A stretch of DNA of 64,000 bases, taken from positions 5,328,091-5,392,090 of the forward strand of contig NZ_LFJC01000003.1 of NCBI RefSeq assembly GCF_002776695.1, in the 5' to 3' direction. Made by a program: the position numbers and the translations under genes. Position 1 is the stretch's first letter; every line of letters begins with the position of its first letter. The stretch is from Bradyrhizobium nitroreducens (GTDB lineage Bacteria > Pseudomonadota > Alphaproteobacteria > Rhizobiales > Xanthobacteraceae). A model generated the notes under the pieces. It did not search any database, had not been told where the DNA came from, and worked only from the letters and a program-made list of their open reading frames with translations. This document shows, one piece after another, positions 32,353 to 40,677 of the stretch.

Positions 32353-33892
32353 AGGTCACCGGCGCCGGATTGAACAGCGTGAGATCGTTGTGGATGCCCC
32401 AGCGGTCCGACCACGGCTTGGTGCGGCCGGAGGCGACATCGAGGATCAGGCGGAACAGGTCCCAGCCGCATTCCTCGATGGTCTTCTCGCCGGTGGCGAT
32501 GCTGCCCGAATCGAAGTCGATCAGGTCCTTCCAGCGCCGCGCCAGCTCGCTGCGGGTCGCGACCTTGATCACGGGCGCGGCCGCGAGGCCGTAAGGCGTG
32601 CCGCGGCCGGTGGTGAACACCTGCAGCGTCATGCCGGAGGCGAGCTGCAGCGTGCCGCAGATGAAATCGCTCGCGGGCGTTGCCGCGAACAGCATGCCCT
32701 TTTGCGTCGCCTTCTCGCCCGGCGAGAGCACGCCGGTGATCGCGGTGGAGCCGGACTTGACGATCGAGCCGAGCGACTTCTCGACGATGTTGGCAAGGCC
32801 GCCCTTCTTGTTGCCGGGTGTGGTGTTGGCACTGCGGTCGGCGCCGCCGCGGGCCAGATATGAATCGTACCAGGCCATCTCGCGCACCAGCGCGCGGCCG
32901 ACCTCCTCGTTGATGGCGCGCCGGGTGAGCAGCTGGATGGCGTCGCGCACCTCCGTCACTTCGGAGAACATCACGGTGGCGCCGGCGCGCACCAGGAGGT
33001 CTGCGGCAAAGCCGACGGCGGGATTGGCGGTGACGCCGGAGAAGGCGTCGCTGCCGCCGCATTGCAGGCCGATGACGAGATCGGCGGCCGGACAGGTCTC
33101 GCGCTTGCGCTTGTCGAGGATTTTCAGGCGGGCTTCCGCCTGCGTCATGATCGCATCGACGATCGCACCGAAGCCGTCGAAGGCCTCGTCCTGCATGCGC
33201 ACGATGGCATCGCTGACGCCTTCCGGCACCAGGCGTTCGGGGGCAAGCTTCTCGCAGCCGAGGCTGATGACCAAAATCTCGCCGCCGAAATTCGGGTTCA
33301 GCGCGATGTTCTGCAGCGTGCGGATCGGAACGACGGCATCGGGAGCATTGATCGCGACGCCGCAGCCGTAAGCATGCGTCAGCGGCACCACGTCGTCGAC
33401 GTTGGGATACTTCGGCAGCAGCTCGGCGCGGATGCGCTTGACCGCATATTCCATCGTGCCCTTGACGCATTGCACGGAGGAGGAGATGCCCAGAATGTTT
33501 TTCGTGCCGACCGAGCCGTCCGGATTGCGATAACCTTCGAAGGTGAAGCCTTCGAGCGGCGGCAGCGGCGCGGGTACGGCGGTGGAGATTTCGAGCTTGT
33601 CGAGGTCGGGGGCCTCCGGCATGCGGATGCGGGCCTCGTCGACCCATTCGCCGGCCAGGATCGGCGACAGTGCGTAGCCGATGATCTCGCCATAGCGGAT
33701 GATCGGTGCGCCTTCCGCGATATCGACCAGCGCCGTCTTGTGCCCCTGCGGCACGAAGGCGCGCAGCGTCAGGCCGCTGGCAAAGCGGGAGCCGGCGGGA
33801 AGCCCGAAATCATTGACCACGATCGCGACATTGTCGCGCTCGTTGAGCTTGATGTAGCGGGGCTGTTCTTTTGCTGCGACGTCCTGGTCCAT
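32351..33892 (-). CDS. garD: Galactarate dehydratase
   Basis: 513 residues, matching GarD/UxaA-type altronate/galactarate dehydratases. An N-terminal SAF domain (about 10-90: IKLNERDNVAIVVNDFGLPA) precedes a large catalytic domain with the characteristic Cys-containing segments HAYGCGVAINAP, SLGCEKLAPE, IGLQCGGSDAFSGVTANPAV and FTTGRGTPYGLAAAPVIKVA. The reaction is galactarate to 5-keto-4-deoxy-glucarate, with an iron cofactor in the family. The ATG at 33892 gives a length close to E. coli GarD. Last of the minus-strand sugar-acid genes, so product flow is to KdgD. Confidence 0.92.
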   Translation of the reverse strand: MDQDVAAKEQPRYIKLNERDNVAIVVNDFGLPAGSRFASGLTLRAFVPQGHKTALVDIAEGAPIIRYGEIIGYALSPILAGEWVDEARIRMPEAPDLDKLEISTAVPAPLPPLEGFTFEGYRNPDGSVGTKNILGISSSVQCVKGTMEYAVKRIRAELLPKYPNVDDVVPLTHAYGCGVAINAPDAVVPIRTLQNIALNPNFGGEILVISLGCEKLAPERLVPEGVSDAIVRMQDEAFDGFGAIVDAIMTQAEARLKILDKRKRETCPAADLVIGLQCGGSDAFSGVTANPAVGFAADLLVRAGATVMFSEVTEVRDAIQLLTRRAINEEVGRALVREMAWYDSYLARGGADRSANTTPGNKKGGLANIVEKSLGSIVKSGSTAITGVLSPGEKATQKGMLFAATPASDFICGTLQLASGMTLQVFTTGRGTPYGLAAAPVIKVATRSELARRWKDLIDFDSGSIATGEKTIEECGWDLFRLILDVASGRTKPWSDRWGIHNDLTLFNPAPVT

Positions 33893-33911
33893 GTACACTT
33901 GCCTCCGCAGC

Positions 33912-34001
33912 CGTAGGATGGGCAAAGGCGCAATGCGCCGTGCCCACCATGCTTCACATCGAACGTAAGCGGTGGGCACGCTTCGCTTTGCCCACCCTAC
34001 G
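33912..34001. repeat. Palindromic repeat (GTAGGATGGGCAAAG)
   Basis: Outer arms CGTAGGATGGGCAAAG (33912-33927) and CTTTGCCCACCCTACG (33986-34001), inner arms CGTGCCCACC (33939) and GGTGGGCACG (33971). It lies between garD and the aldehyde dehydrogenase gene, where it could attenuate or stabilise the polycistronic message. A related copy is at 51301-51388. Confidence 0.75.
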
Positions 34002-34016
34002 AGATCTTCCCCGTGG

Positions 34017-35465
34017 TCAGCCCGGGAACGTGTAAGCCGTCTTCACCGTCGTATAGAACTCGCGCGCGTAGGAGCCCTGCTCGCGGGCGCCGTAGCTCGA
34101 GCCCTTCCGGCCGCCGAACGGCACGTGATAGTCGACGCCGGCGGTCGGCAGATTGACCATCACCATGCCGGACTCGCTGTTGCGCTTGTAGTGCGAGGCG
34201 TATTTCAGGCTGGTGGTGCAGATGCCGGAGGCCAGGCCAAACTCGGTGTCGTTGGAGATCGCGAGCGCCTCTTCGTAGTTCTTGGCGCGGATGACGGCGG
34301 CGACCGGGCCAAAGATCTCCTCACGCGCGATGCGCATGTTGTTGTTGGCTTCGGTGAACAGCGCCGGCTGGAGGTAATGGCCGGGGTTCTCGCGCTTGAG
34401 CAGCTCGCCGCCGAAGGCGAGCTTGGCGCCTTCGTCCTGGCCGATCTTGATGTAGCGCAGATCCTGGTCGAGCTGGCTCTGGTCGACCACGGGGCCGATA
34501 TGCACGCCGGCCTTGAGTGCGTCGTCCACCGACAGGCTGTTCAGCCGCTCGGCCACCGCCGCGACGAAGCGGTCGTGGATGCCTTCGGTCACGATCAGGC
34601 GCGAGGAGGCGGTGCAGCGCTGGCCCGTCGAGAAATAGGCGCCGTTGACGGCAACCTCGACGGCGGTCTTGAGGTCGGCGTCGTCGAGCACGACCAGCGG
34701 ATTCTTGCCGCCCATCTCGAGCTGGAATTTCTTCATCGGGTTCGACAGCACGCAGGCCTGCGCGATCTTGCGCCCCGTCTGCACCGAGCCGGTGAAGGAG
34801 ATCGCGGCGACATCCGGGTGATCGAGCAGGGTCTGGCCGACGACGGAGCCGGAGCCGACCACGAGGTTGAACACGCCGGCGGGAATGCCGGAGCGGGTGA
34901 TGATCTCGGCCAGCGCGTGACCCGAGCCCGGCACCAGCTCAGCCGGCTTGAACACCACGGTGTTGCCGTAGCAGAGCGCCGGGGCGATCTTCCACGCGGG
35001 AATCGCGATCGGGAAATTCCAGGGCGTGATCATGCCGACGACGCCGACCGGCTCGCGGGTGAGCTCGACGTCGAGGCCGGGCCGGACCGAAGCGCCCTTC
35101 TCGCCGATCAGGCGCAGCGCTTCACCGGCGAAGAACGCAAAGATCTGGCCGGCGCGGGCGACCTCGCCGATGCCTTCCGGCAGCGTCTTGCCTTCCTCGC
35201 GCGCGAGCAGGCGGCCGAGCTCTTCCTTGCGGGCGAGGATTTCGAGCGAAATCTTGTTCAGCGCGTCGAAGCGCGCCTGCGGCGTCGACTGCGACCAGGC
35301 GGGGAAGGCGGCCTTGGCGGCGGCGATGGCCTTCTCGGTCTGCGCCTTGTCGGCCTTGGCGTATTCACCGACGACGTCGTTGGTGTTGGAGGGATTGATG
35401 TTCCTGGTGACGCCGGAGCCGTCGACCCACTCGCCGCCGATGAAGTTCTTCAGGATCGCAGTCAT
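34017..35465 (-). CDS. Alpha-ketoglutarate semialdehyde dehydrogenase (aldehyde dehydrogenase family)
   Basis: 482 residues from the ATG at 35465 behind GGAGGAAACG. ALDH signatures: PWNFPIAIPAWKIAPAL, FTGSVQTGRKIA, catalytic Glu in LEMGGKNPLVV and catalytic Cys in FSTGQRCTASSRLIV, and a C-terminal PFGGRKGSSYG. In the genomic context of GudD, GarD and KdgD it should oxidise 2,5-dioxopentanoate to 2-oxoglutarate with NAD(P)+, the last step of the non-cleaving hexarate pathway. The specific assignment rests on context. Confidence 0.9.
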   Translation of the reverse strand: MTAILKNFIGGEWVDGSGVTRNINPSNTNDVVGEYAKADKAQTEKAIAAAKAAFPAWSQSTPQARFDALNKISLEILARKEELGRLLAREEGKTLPEGIGEVARAGQIFAFFAGEALRLIGEKGASVRPGLDVELTREPVGVVGMITPWNFPIAIPAWKIAPALCYGNTVVFKPAELVPGSGHALAEIITRSGIPAGVFNLVVGSGSVVGQTLLDHPDVAAISFTGSVQTGRKIAQACVLSNPMKKFQLEMGGKNPLVVLDDADLKTAVEVAVNGAYFSTGQRCTASSRLIVTEGIHDRFVAAVAERLNSLSVDDALKAGVHIGPVVDQSQLDQDLRYIKIGQDEGAKLAFGGELLKRENPGHYLQPALFTEANNNMRIAREEIFGPVAAVIRAKNYEEALAISNDTEFGLASGICTTSLKYASHYKRNSESGMVMVNLPTAGVDYHVPFGGRKGSSYGAREQGSYAREFYTTVKTAYTFPG

Positions 35466-35513
35466 CGTTTCCTCCAAGTCATTTAAGGGGCAGGATCCTT
35501 ATCAGGATCACGC

Positions 35514-36872
35514 CTAACGCACGAGGCAGGGACGCTTGTCGTCGAAGGTCCAGCCTGGGATCAGGTCCTGCATGGCAATAGCGTCATCACGGGCGCCAAG
35601 TCCATGCTGCTTGTAGAGGTCATGCGCCGCATCGATGGCGGCTCTGTCGATTTCGATACCCAGGCCCGGCCTATCAGGGACGGCTATCTTGCCGCCCTTG
35701 ATCTGGAGCGGCTCCCTGGTCAGGGCCTGGCCGTCCTGCCAGATCCAGTGGGTGTCGATCGCCGTGACCTTGCCGGGGGCGGCTGCGCCGACATGGGTGA
35801 ACATGGCCAGCGAAATGTCGAAGTGGTTGTTGGAGTGCGAGCCCCAGGTCAGGCCGTTGTCGCGGCAGGTCTGGGCGACCCGCACCGAGCCCTGCATGGT
35901 CCAGAAATGGGGATCGGCCAGCGGAATGTCCACCGCGCCGAGGCGTAGTGCATGGGAGAGCTGACGCCAGTCGGTCGCGATCATGTTGGTCGCGGTCGGC
36001 AGGCCCGTGGCGCGGCGGAACTCGGCCATGATCTCGCGGCCGGAGAAGCTGCCTTCCGCGCCGCAGGGGTCCTCGGCATAGGCGAGGATGCCGTGCATGT
36101 CCTTGCAGAGGCTGATCGCCTCGTCCAGCGACCAGGCGCCGTTGGGGTCGAGCGTCACGCGCGCGTTCGGAAAACGCTTGGCGATGGCGGTGACGGCCTC
36201 GATCTCCTGCTCGCCGCGCAGCACGCCGCCCTTCAGCTTGAAATCGGCGAAGCCGTAATGGTCGTGGGTGGCTTCCGCGAGCCGCACCACGGTGTCCGGC
36301 GTCATCGCCTCCTGATGGCGGAGGTTGAACCACTCAGGCTTGCCAGTTTCGCCCGTGACGTAGTCGAGCTTGCTCTTGCGCCGGTCGCCGACGAAGAAGA
36401 GATAGCCGAGCGTCTCGACGCTGTTGCGCTGCTGGCCTTCGCCGAGCAGGGCCGCGACCGGCAGGCCGAGATGCTGACCCAGCAGATCGAGCAGCGCGGA
36501 TTCGACCGCGGTGACCGCGTGGATCATCACGCGCAGGTCGAACGTCTGCTTGCCGCGGCCGCCGGCGTCACGGTCGGCGAAGGCGGTCCTGATATCGGCG
36601 AGGATGTTGTTCATCGCGCCGACGGTCTTGCCGATCACGAGGTCGCGGGCGTCCTGGAGCGTCTGCCAGATCTTCTGCCCGCCCGGCACCTCGCCGACGC
36701 CGGTGTGGCCGGCATTGTCGGTGAGGATGACGATGTTGCGGGTGAAGAACGGCGCATGCGCGCCGCTGAGGTTGAGGAGCATGCTGTCGCGGCCCGCGAC
36801 CGGGATCACCTGCATCGCTGTTACGACCGGTGCGCCAGCGACTTGCGCGCCGGAAATCTCGGTCAGGGCCAT
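35514..36872 (-). CDS. gudD: Glucarate dehydratase
   Basis: 452 residues. An enolase-superfamily protein of the GlucD subgroup: the N-terminal capping domain includes FFTRNIVILTDNAG and VGEVPGGQKI. The barrel shows the KxK motif DFKLKGG, metal residues in LDPNGAW, AEDPCG and TNMIATDW, and the catalytic His in WGSHSNNHFDISL. It dehydrates D-glucarate (and L-idarate in the family) to 5-keto-4-deoxyglucarate. The normal length is about 445 residues. It lies 26 bp downstream of kdgD on the same strand. Confidence 0.96.
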   Translation of the reverse strand: MALTEISGAQVAGAPVVTAMQVIPVAGRDSMLLNLSGAHAPFFTRNIVILTDNAGHTGVGEVPGGQKIWQTLQDARDLVIGKTVGAMNNILADIRTAFADRDAGGRGKQTFDLRVMIHAVTAVESALLDLLGQHLGLPVAALLGEGQQRNSVETLGYLFFVGDRRKSKLDYVTGETGKPEWFNLRHQEAMTPDTVVRLAEATHDHYGFADFKLKGGVLRGEQEIEAVTAIAKRFPNARVTLDPNGAWSLDEAISLCKDMHGILAYAEDPCGAEGSFSGREIMAEFRRATGLPTATNMIATDWRQLSHALRLGAVDIPLADPHFWTMQGSVRVAQTCRDNGLTWGSHSNNHFDISLAMFTHVGAAAPGKVTAIDTHWIWQDGQALTREPLQIKGGKIAVPDRPGLGIEIDRAAIDAAHDLYKQHGLGARDDAIAMQDLIPGWTFDDKRPCLVR

Positions 36873-36898
36873 CCTACGCTCCTCACTGTTGTTATCAG

Positions 36899-37843
36899 TT
36901 ATTCCGCCGCCTGTTGTGTCGATCGGATGGCGGGCAGATTCTTCACCAACGCGGCCAACTCTGCAATCTCCTGCTCGGTGAGATCGGTCAGTGGCGGACG
37001 GACCGGGCCGGAGTCGCGGCCGATCACCTTCATGCCGGCCTTGATGATCGAGACCGCATAGCCCTTCTTGCGGTTGCGGATCGCGATCAGCGGCAGGATG
37101 AAGTCCTTCAGCCCGGCATGGATCGTCGCATGGTCGCGCTTGCGCACGGCGGCGTAGAAATTGGTGGCGAATTCCGGAACGAAGTTGAACACGGCGGAGG
37201 AATAGGTCGTCACGCCCATGTCGAGATAGGGCAACGCAAAGGTCTCCGCGGTCGGCAGGCCGCCGACATAGGTGAGGCGGTCGCCGAGCTTGGTGTAGAC
37301 GCGGGTCATCAGCTCGATGTCGCCGATGCCGTCCTTGTAGCCGACCAGGTTCGGGCAGCGCTCGGCAAGGCGCGCCAGCGTGTCGGGCTGCAGGATGGCG
37401 TTGTCACGGTTGTAGACGATGACGCCGATCTTCACGGCGGCGCAGACCGCCTCGACATGGGCGGCAAGGCCGTCCTGCTCGGCATGGGTGAGATAGGGCG
37501 GCAGCAGCAAGAGGCCGTCGGCGCCGGCCTTTTCCGCACCGATCGCGATCTCGCGGGCGATCGCGGTGCCGTAGCCGGTGCCGGCGAGCACGGGCACGCG
37601 GCCCTTGGTCTCCTCGACGGCGACCTTGACGACTTCAGGAACCTCGGTCGGGGTCAGCGAGAAGAACTCGCCGGTGCCGCCGGCGGCGAACAGGCCGGCA
37701 ACATCATAGCCGCACAGCCAGTCCATGTTGGCGCGGTAGGTCGCCTCGTCGAAGGAGTAGTCCGCCCTGAACGGCGTGACGGGAAAGGACAGGAGGCCCG
37801 AACCGATCTTCTGGGCCATTTCCTGCGGGGTCATCTTGCTCAC
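36899..37843 (-). CDS. kdgD: 5-dehydro-4-deoxyglucarate dehydratase
   Basis: 314 residues from GTG 37843 behind GGGAG; an ATG at 37834 would give 311. A DHDPS-family TIM barrel: LLSFPVTPFRADYSFDE, FAAGGTGEFFSLTPTE, catalytic Tyr in GVIVYNRDNA and Schiff-base Lys in LVGYKDGIGDIE. It decarboxylates and dehydrates 5-keto-4-deoxyglucarate to 2-oxoglutarate semialdehyde. It follows the LysR gene and precedes gudD, as expected for a regulated catabolic operon. Confidence 0.95.
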   Translation of the reverse strand: MSKMTPQEMAQKIGSGLLSFPVTPFRADYSFDEATYRANMDWLCGYDVAGLFAAGGTGEFFSLTPTEVPEVVKVAVEETKGRVPVLAGTGYGTAIAREIAIGAEKAGADGLLLLPPYLTHAEQDGLAAHVEAVCAAVKIGVIVYNRDNAILQPDTLARLAERCPNLVGYKDGIGDIELMTRVYTKLGDRLTYVGGLPTAETFALPYLDMGVTTYSSAVFNFVPEFATNFYAAVRKRDHATIHAGLKDFILPLIAIRNRKKGYAVSIIKAGMKVIGRDSGPVRPPLTDLTEQEIAELAALVKNLPAIRSTQQAAE

Positions 37844-37977
37844 GGGCGCTGCTCCCTTGATTAGCGTGTTGTGGCGGACGCGGGCCTTAAGGGCCGGCGC
37901 GTCCATGCGCCGTGGTTTAAGAGACCGTTCGATGCGGGTCCAAGCCAAAGCCTATATCGACCGATGCGGATTGAGCA

Positions 37978-38883
37978 TCAATCCTCCACCACCTCCGCGG
38001 ACGACAATTCACCGGCGATCTTGACCAGCGCCGAGAGCAGCGGATTCTCGTCGTCGCGGCGCCAGACCATGAACAGCTCGACCGGCACGCGGCCCCGCAG
38101 CTTCAGCGGCCGCAGCCGGACGTCGGAGATCTTCAGGCCCGCGGCCGCAGCCGGCACGATGGCAAGGCCGAGACCGGCGCGCACCATGGCCAGGATCGAG
38201 TGGATCTGGCTGAGGTGCTGGACATAGCGCGGCAGCACGTCGGCGCGGGTGAATTGCGCCACCAGGAGATCGTGGAAGTAGCGGCTCTCATACGGCGAAT
38301 ACATCACGAAGGGCTGGTCGTCGAAATCCTTGATGGTGATGCTCTCGGCGTTCGCCAGCGGATGCTTCTTCGGGATGGCGGCGAGCAGCGGCTCGGCGAC
38401 GACGCGGCGGCTGGCGACTTCGGGACGCGCGATCGGCGGCCTGAGCAGGCCGGCGTCGATCTGGCCTGACGTGAGCGCCTCGAACTGGTCGCCCGACACC
38501 ATCTCCTTTAGCGAGAAGTCGACTTCGGGCAGCTTGGCGCGGCACGCCGCGACGAGCTCGGGTAGGAAACCGTAGGCGGCGGCAGCGGTGAAGCCGATCT
38601 TCAGCGAGCCGGTCTTGCCGAGCGCGATGCGGCGGGCGACTTGCGAAGCGCTTTCCGCAAGCTTGAGGATGCGCCGCGCCTCGGGGAGGAAGCTGCGCCC
38701 CGCCGGCGTCAGGCGTACCGACCGGCTGGTGCGTTCCAGCAGCGGCGCGTCGATGATGTGCTCGAGCACCTGGATCTGCCGGGACAACGGCGGCTGGGTC
38801 ATGTTCAGCCGCAGAGCGGCGCGGCCGAAATGCAATTCCTCCGCCACCGTGACGAAACAGCGGAGCTGGTTGAGGTCGAACAT
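37978..38883 (-). CDS. LysR-family transcriptional regulator of the hexarate genes
   Basis: 301 residues from the ATG at 38883 (MFDLNQLRCFVTVAEELHFG), the canonical LysR N-terminus. The HTH lies at about 1-65 (RAALRLNMTQPPLSRQIQVL). The effector domain (about 90-295) contains LKIGFTAAAAYGFLPELV and GLGLAIVPAAAAG. Upstream in-frame codons (to 38931) lack family support. It is sandwiched between the transporter and catabolic genes, all on one strand. It probably activates kdgD-gudD-dehydrogenase-garD in response to glucarate, galactarate or a derivative; that is inference. A GATTGA-GCA-TCAATC palindrome covers its stop codon (37969-37983). Confidence 0.93.
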   Translation of the reverse strand: MFDLNQLRCFVTVAEELHFGRAALRLNMTQPPLSRQIQVLEHIIDAPLLERTSRSVRLTPAGRSFLPEARRILKLAESASQVARRIALGKTGSLKIGFTAAAAYGFLPELVAACRAKLPEVDFSLKEMVSGDQFEALTSGQIDAGLLRPPIARPEVASRRVVAEPLLAAIPKKHPLANAESITIKDFDDQPFVMYSPYESRYFHDLLVAQFTRADVLPRYVQHLSQIHSILAMVRAGLGLAIVPAAAAGLKISDVRLRPLKLRGRVPVELFMVWRRDDENPLLSALVKIAGELSSAEVVED

Positions 38884-38950
38884 CGATACATGCCTTAGAT
38901 GAATAAGGCGTTTCCCCGGGACTTCTAGCATCGATCACCCCCAAAACAAA

Positions 38951-38983
38951 GACGGCGGCTTTTTGGGCCGCCGTTGAGTTGCC
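38951..38983 (-). terminator. Terminator after the hexarate transporter gene
   Basis: The stem ACGGCGGC (38952-38959)/GCCGCCGT (38967-38974) reads on the minus strand as a GC stem followed by CTTTGTTTTGG. It separates the transporter gene from lysR. Confidence 0.75.
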
Positions 38984-39006
38984 TGGTCAAGCTCCCATGG
39001 GAGCCC

Positions 39007-40359
39007 TCAGGAGGAACGTTTGAGCGTCACCCGCTCGATCTTGCCGACGATGACGAGATAGGCGAACGCCGCCACCAGAGCGTTGAGGCCGACGAACACC
39101 AGCGCGCCGTTGAACGAGCCGGTCGCGGCCAGGATGTAGCCGATCACGATCGGGGTGGTGATCGAGGAGAGGTTGCCGAAAGTGTTGAACAGGCCGCCGG
39201 AGACGCCGCCGGCCTCCTTCGGCGAGGTGTCGGAGACGACCGCCCAGCCGAGCGCGCCGATGCCCTTGCCGAAGAAGGCGAGGGCCATGAAGCCGACCAC
39301 CAGCGCCTGTCCGTCGACATAGTTGCAGGCGATGATCGACATCGAGAGCAGCATGCCGCCGACGATCGGGATCTTGCGCGCCATGGTCAGCGAGCCGGTC
39401 CGGCGCAGGATCGCATCCGAGATGACGCCGCCGAGCACGCCGCCGATGAATCCGCAGAGCGCGGGCAGCGTCGCCACGAAGCCGGCCTGCAGGATCGACA
39501 GGCCGCGCTCCTTGACGAGGTAGACCGGAAACCAGGTCAGGAAGAAATAGGTCAGCGTGTTGATGCAGTACTGGCCGAGATAGACGCCGAGCATCATGCG
39601 GTTGGAGAGCAGCTGGCGGATGTGGTCCCATCCGGAGCCGGCCTCGGGCGCACGCACGCGCGGCAGATCGTCCCTGGGCGCGTCGAGATCGACCAGCGCG
39701 CCACCGTCCTTGATGTAGTCGAACTCGGCCTCGTTGATCGAAGGATGCTCCTTCGGGCCGTAGATGGTCTTGAGCCAGACGAAGCCCATGACGATGCCAA
39801 GCGCGCCCATCACGAAGAACACGAAGCGCCAGCCGTAGGAATGCGCGATCCAGCCCATCAGCGGGGCGAAGATCACGGTGGCGAAATACTGCCCCGAATT
39901 GAAGAAGGCTGACGCGGTGCCGCGCTCGTTGCCCGGAAACCACGCCGCGACGATGCGGGCGTTCGCTGGGAAGGATGGTGCTTCCGCAACGCCGACGAGC
40001 AGGCGAAGTGCGAACAGCACGACGACGGCCGTGCCGGCGCTGAGGAAGCCGACCCAGCCCTGCATCAGCGTGAACAGCGACCAGATGATGATGCTGAAGG
40101 CATAGACGAGGCGCGAGCCGTAGCGGTCGAGCAGCCAGCCGCCGGGTACCTGCGCCGCGACATAGGACCAGCCGAACGCCGAGAATATCCAGCCCATGGC
40201 GACCGGATCGAGATGCAGCTCCTTGGAGAGCGCGGGGCCGGCGATCGACAGCGTGGCGCGGTCGGCATAATTCACTGTGGTGACCAGGAACAACATGGTC
40301 ACGATGAACAGCCTGACGCGAGACCTCCTCGCGTCCGCTGCGGACACCACTGCGCTCAT
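39007..40359 (-). CDS. gudP: MFS hexarate (glucarate/galactarate) transporter, GudP-like
   Basis: 450 residues from the ATG at 40359 behind AAGGAGG. A 12-helix anion:cation symporter of the phthalate/GudP type: FLVTTVNYADRATLSIAGPA at helix 1, WSYVAAQVPGGWLLDRYGSR, LRLLVGVAEAPSFPANARIV, RGTASAFFNSGQYFATVIFA. These match E. coli GudP/GarP. It should import glucarate and galactarate by proton symport. It has its own terminator and is the first gene of the co-directional hexarate cluster. Confidence 0.9.
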   Translation of the reverse strand: MSAVVSAADARRSRVRLFIVTMLFLVTTVNYADRATLSIAGPALSKELHLDPVAMGWIFSAFGWSYVAAQVPGGWLLDRYGSRLVYAFSIIIWSLFTLMQGWVGFLSAGTAVVVLFALRLLVGVAEAPSFPANARIVAAWFPGNERGTASAFFNSGQYFATVIFAPLMGWIAHSYGWRFVFFVMGALGIVMGFVWLKTIYGPKEHPSINEAEFDYIKDGGALVDLDAPRDDLPRVRAPEAGSGWDHIRQLLSNRMMLGVYLGQYCINTLTYFFLTWFPVYLVKERGLSILQAGFVATLPALCGFIGGVLGGVISDAILRRTGSLTMARKIPIVGGMLLSMSIIACNYVDGQALVVGFMALAFFGKGIGALGWAVVSDTSPKEAGGVSGGLFNTFGNLSSITTPIVIGYILAATGSFNGALVFVGLNALVAAFAYLVIVGKIERVTLKRSS

Positions 40360-40551
40360 CGGCGCCTCCTTGAAGTCGAACATTTCCTCAAGGCGACTCC
40401 TAGAGGCGCGCGCGGCGAAGTGTCCAAGTTCAAGGGAGTATCGATCAATGCCGTTTTTGGATTGATGGAACGGCAGGGGAGGGGAAGATCGCGGCGATGG
40501 CGAATGCGGGAGTGCAGCCAATAGTCGCGCCGCGCTGCACCACACACTCCG

Positions 40552-40581
40552 CTGGATTCCCCGCGAAGGCGGGGAATCCAG
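40552..40581. repeat. Palindromic repeat CTGGATTCCCCGC
   Basis: Perfect 13-bp arms CTGGATTCCCCGC (40552-40564) and GCGGGGAATCCAG (40569-40581), in the 318-bp gap upstream of gudP and downstream of the GDSL gene. Nothing else recognisable is in that gap. Confidence 0.75.
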
Positions 40582-40677
40582 TACGCCGCGGCGCCTCGAT
40601 TCATCACGACCGTCACGGCGTACTGGGTCGCACGATCAAGTCGGGCGATGACGCTGATTGTGTGGAGGCAGCGTGAA

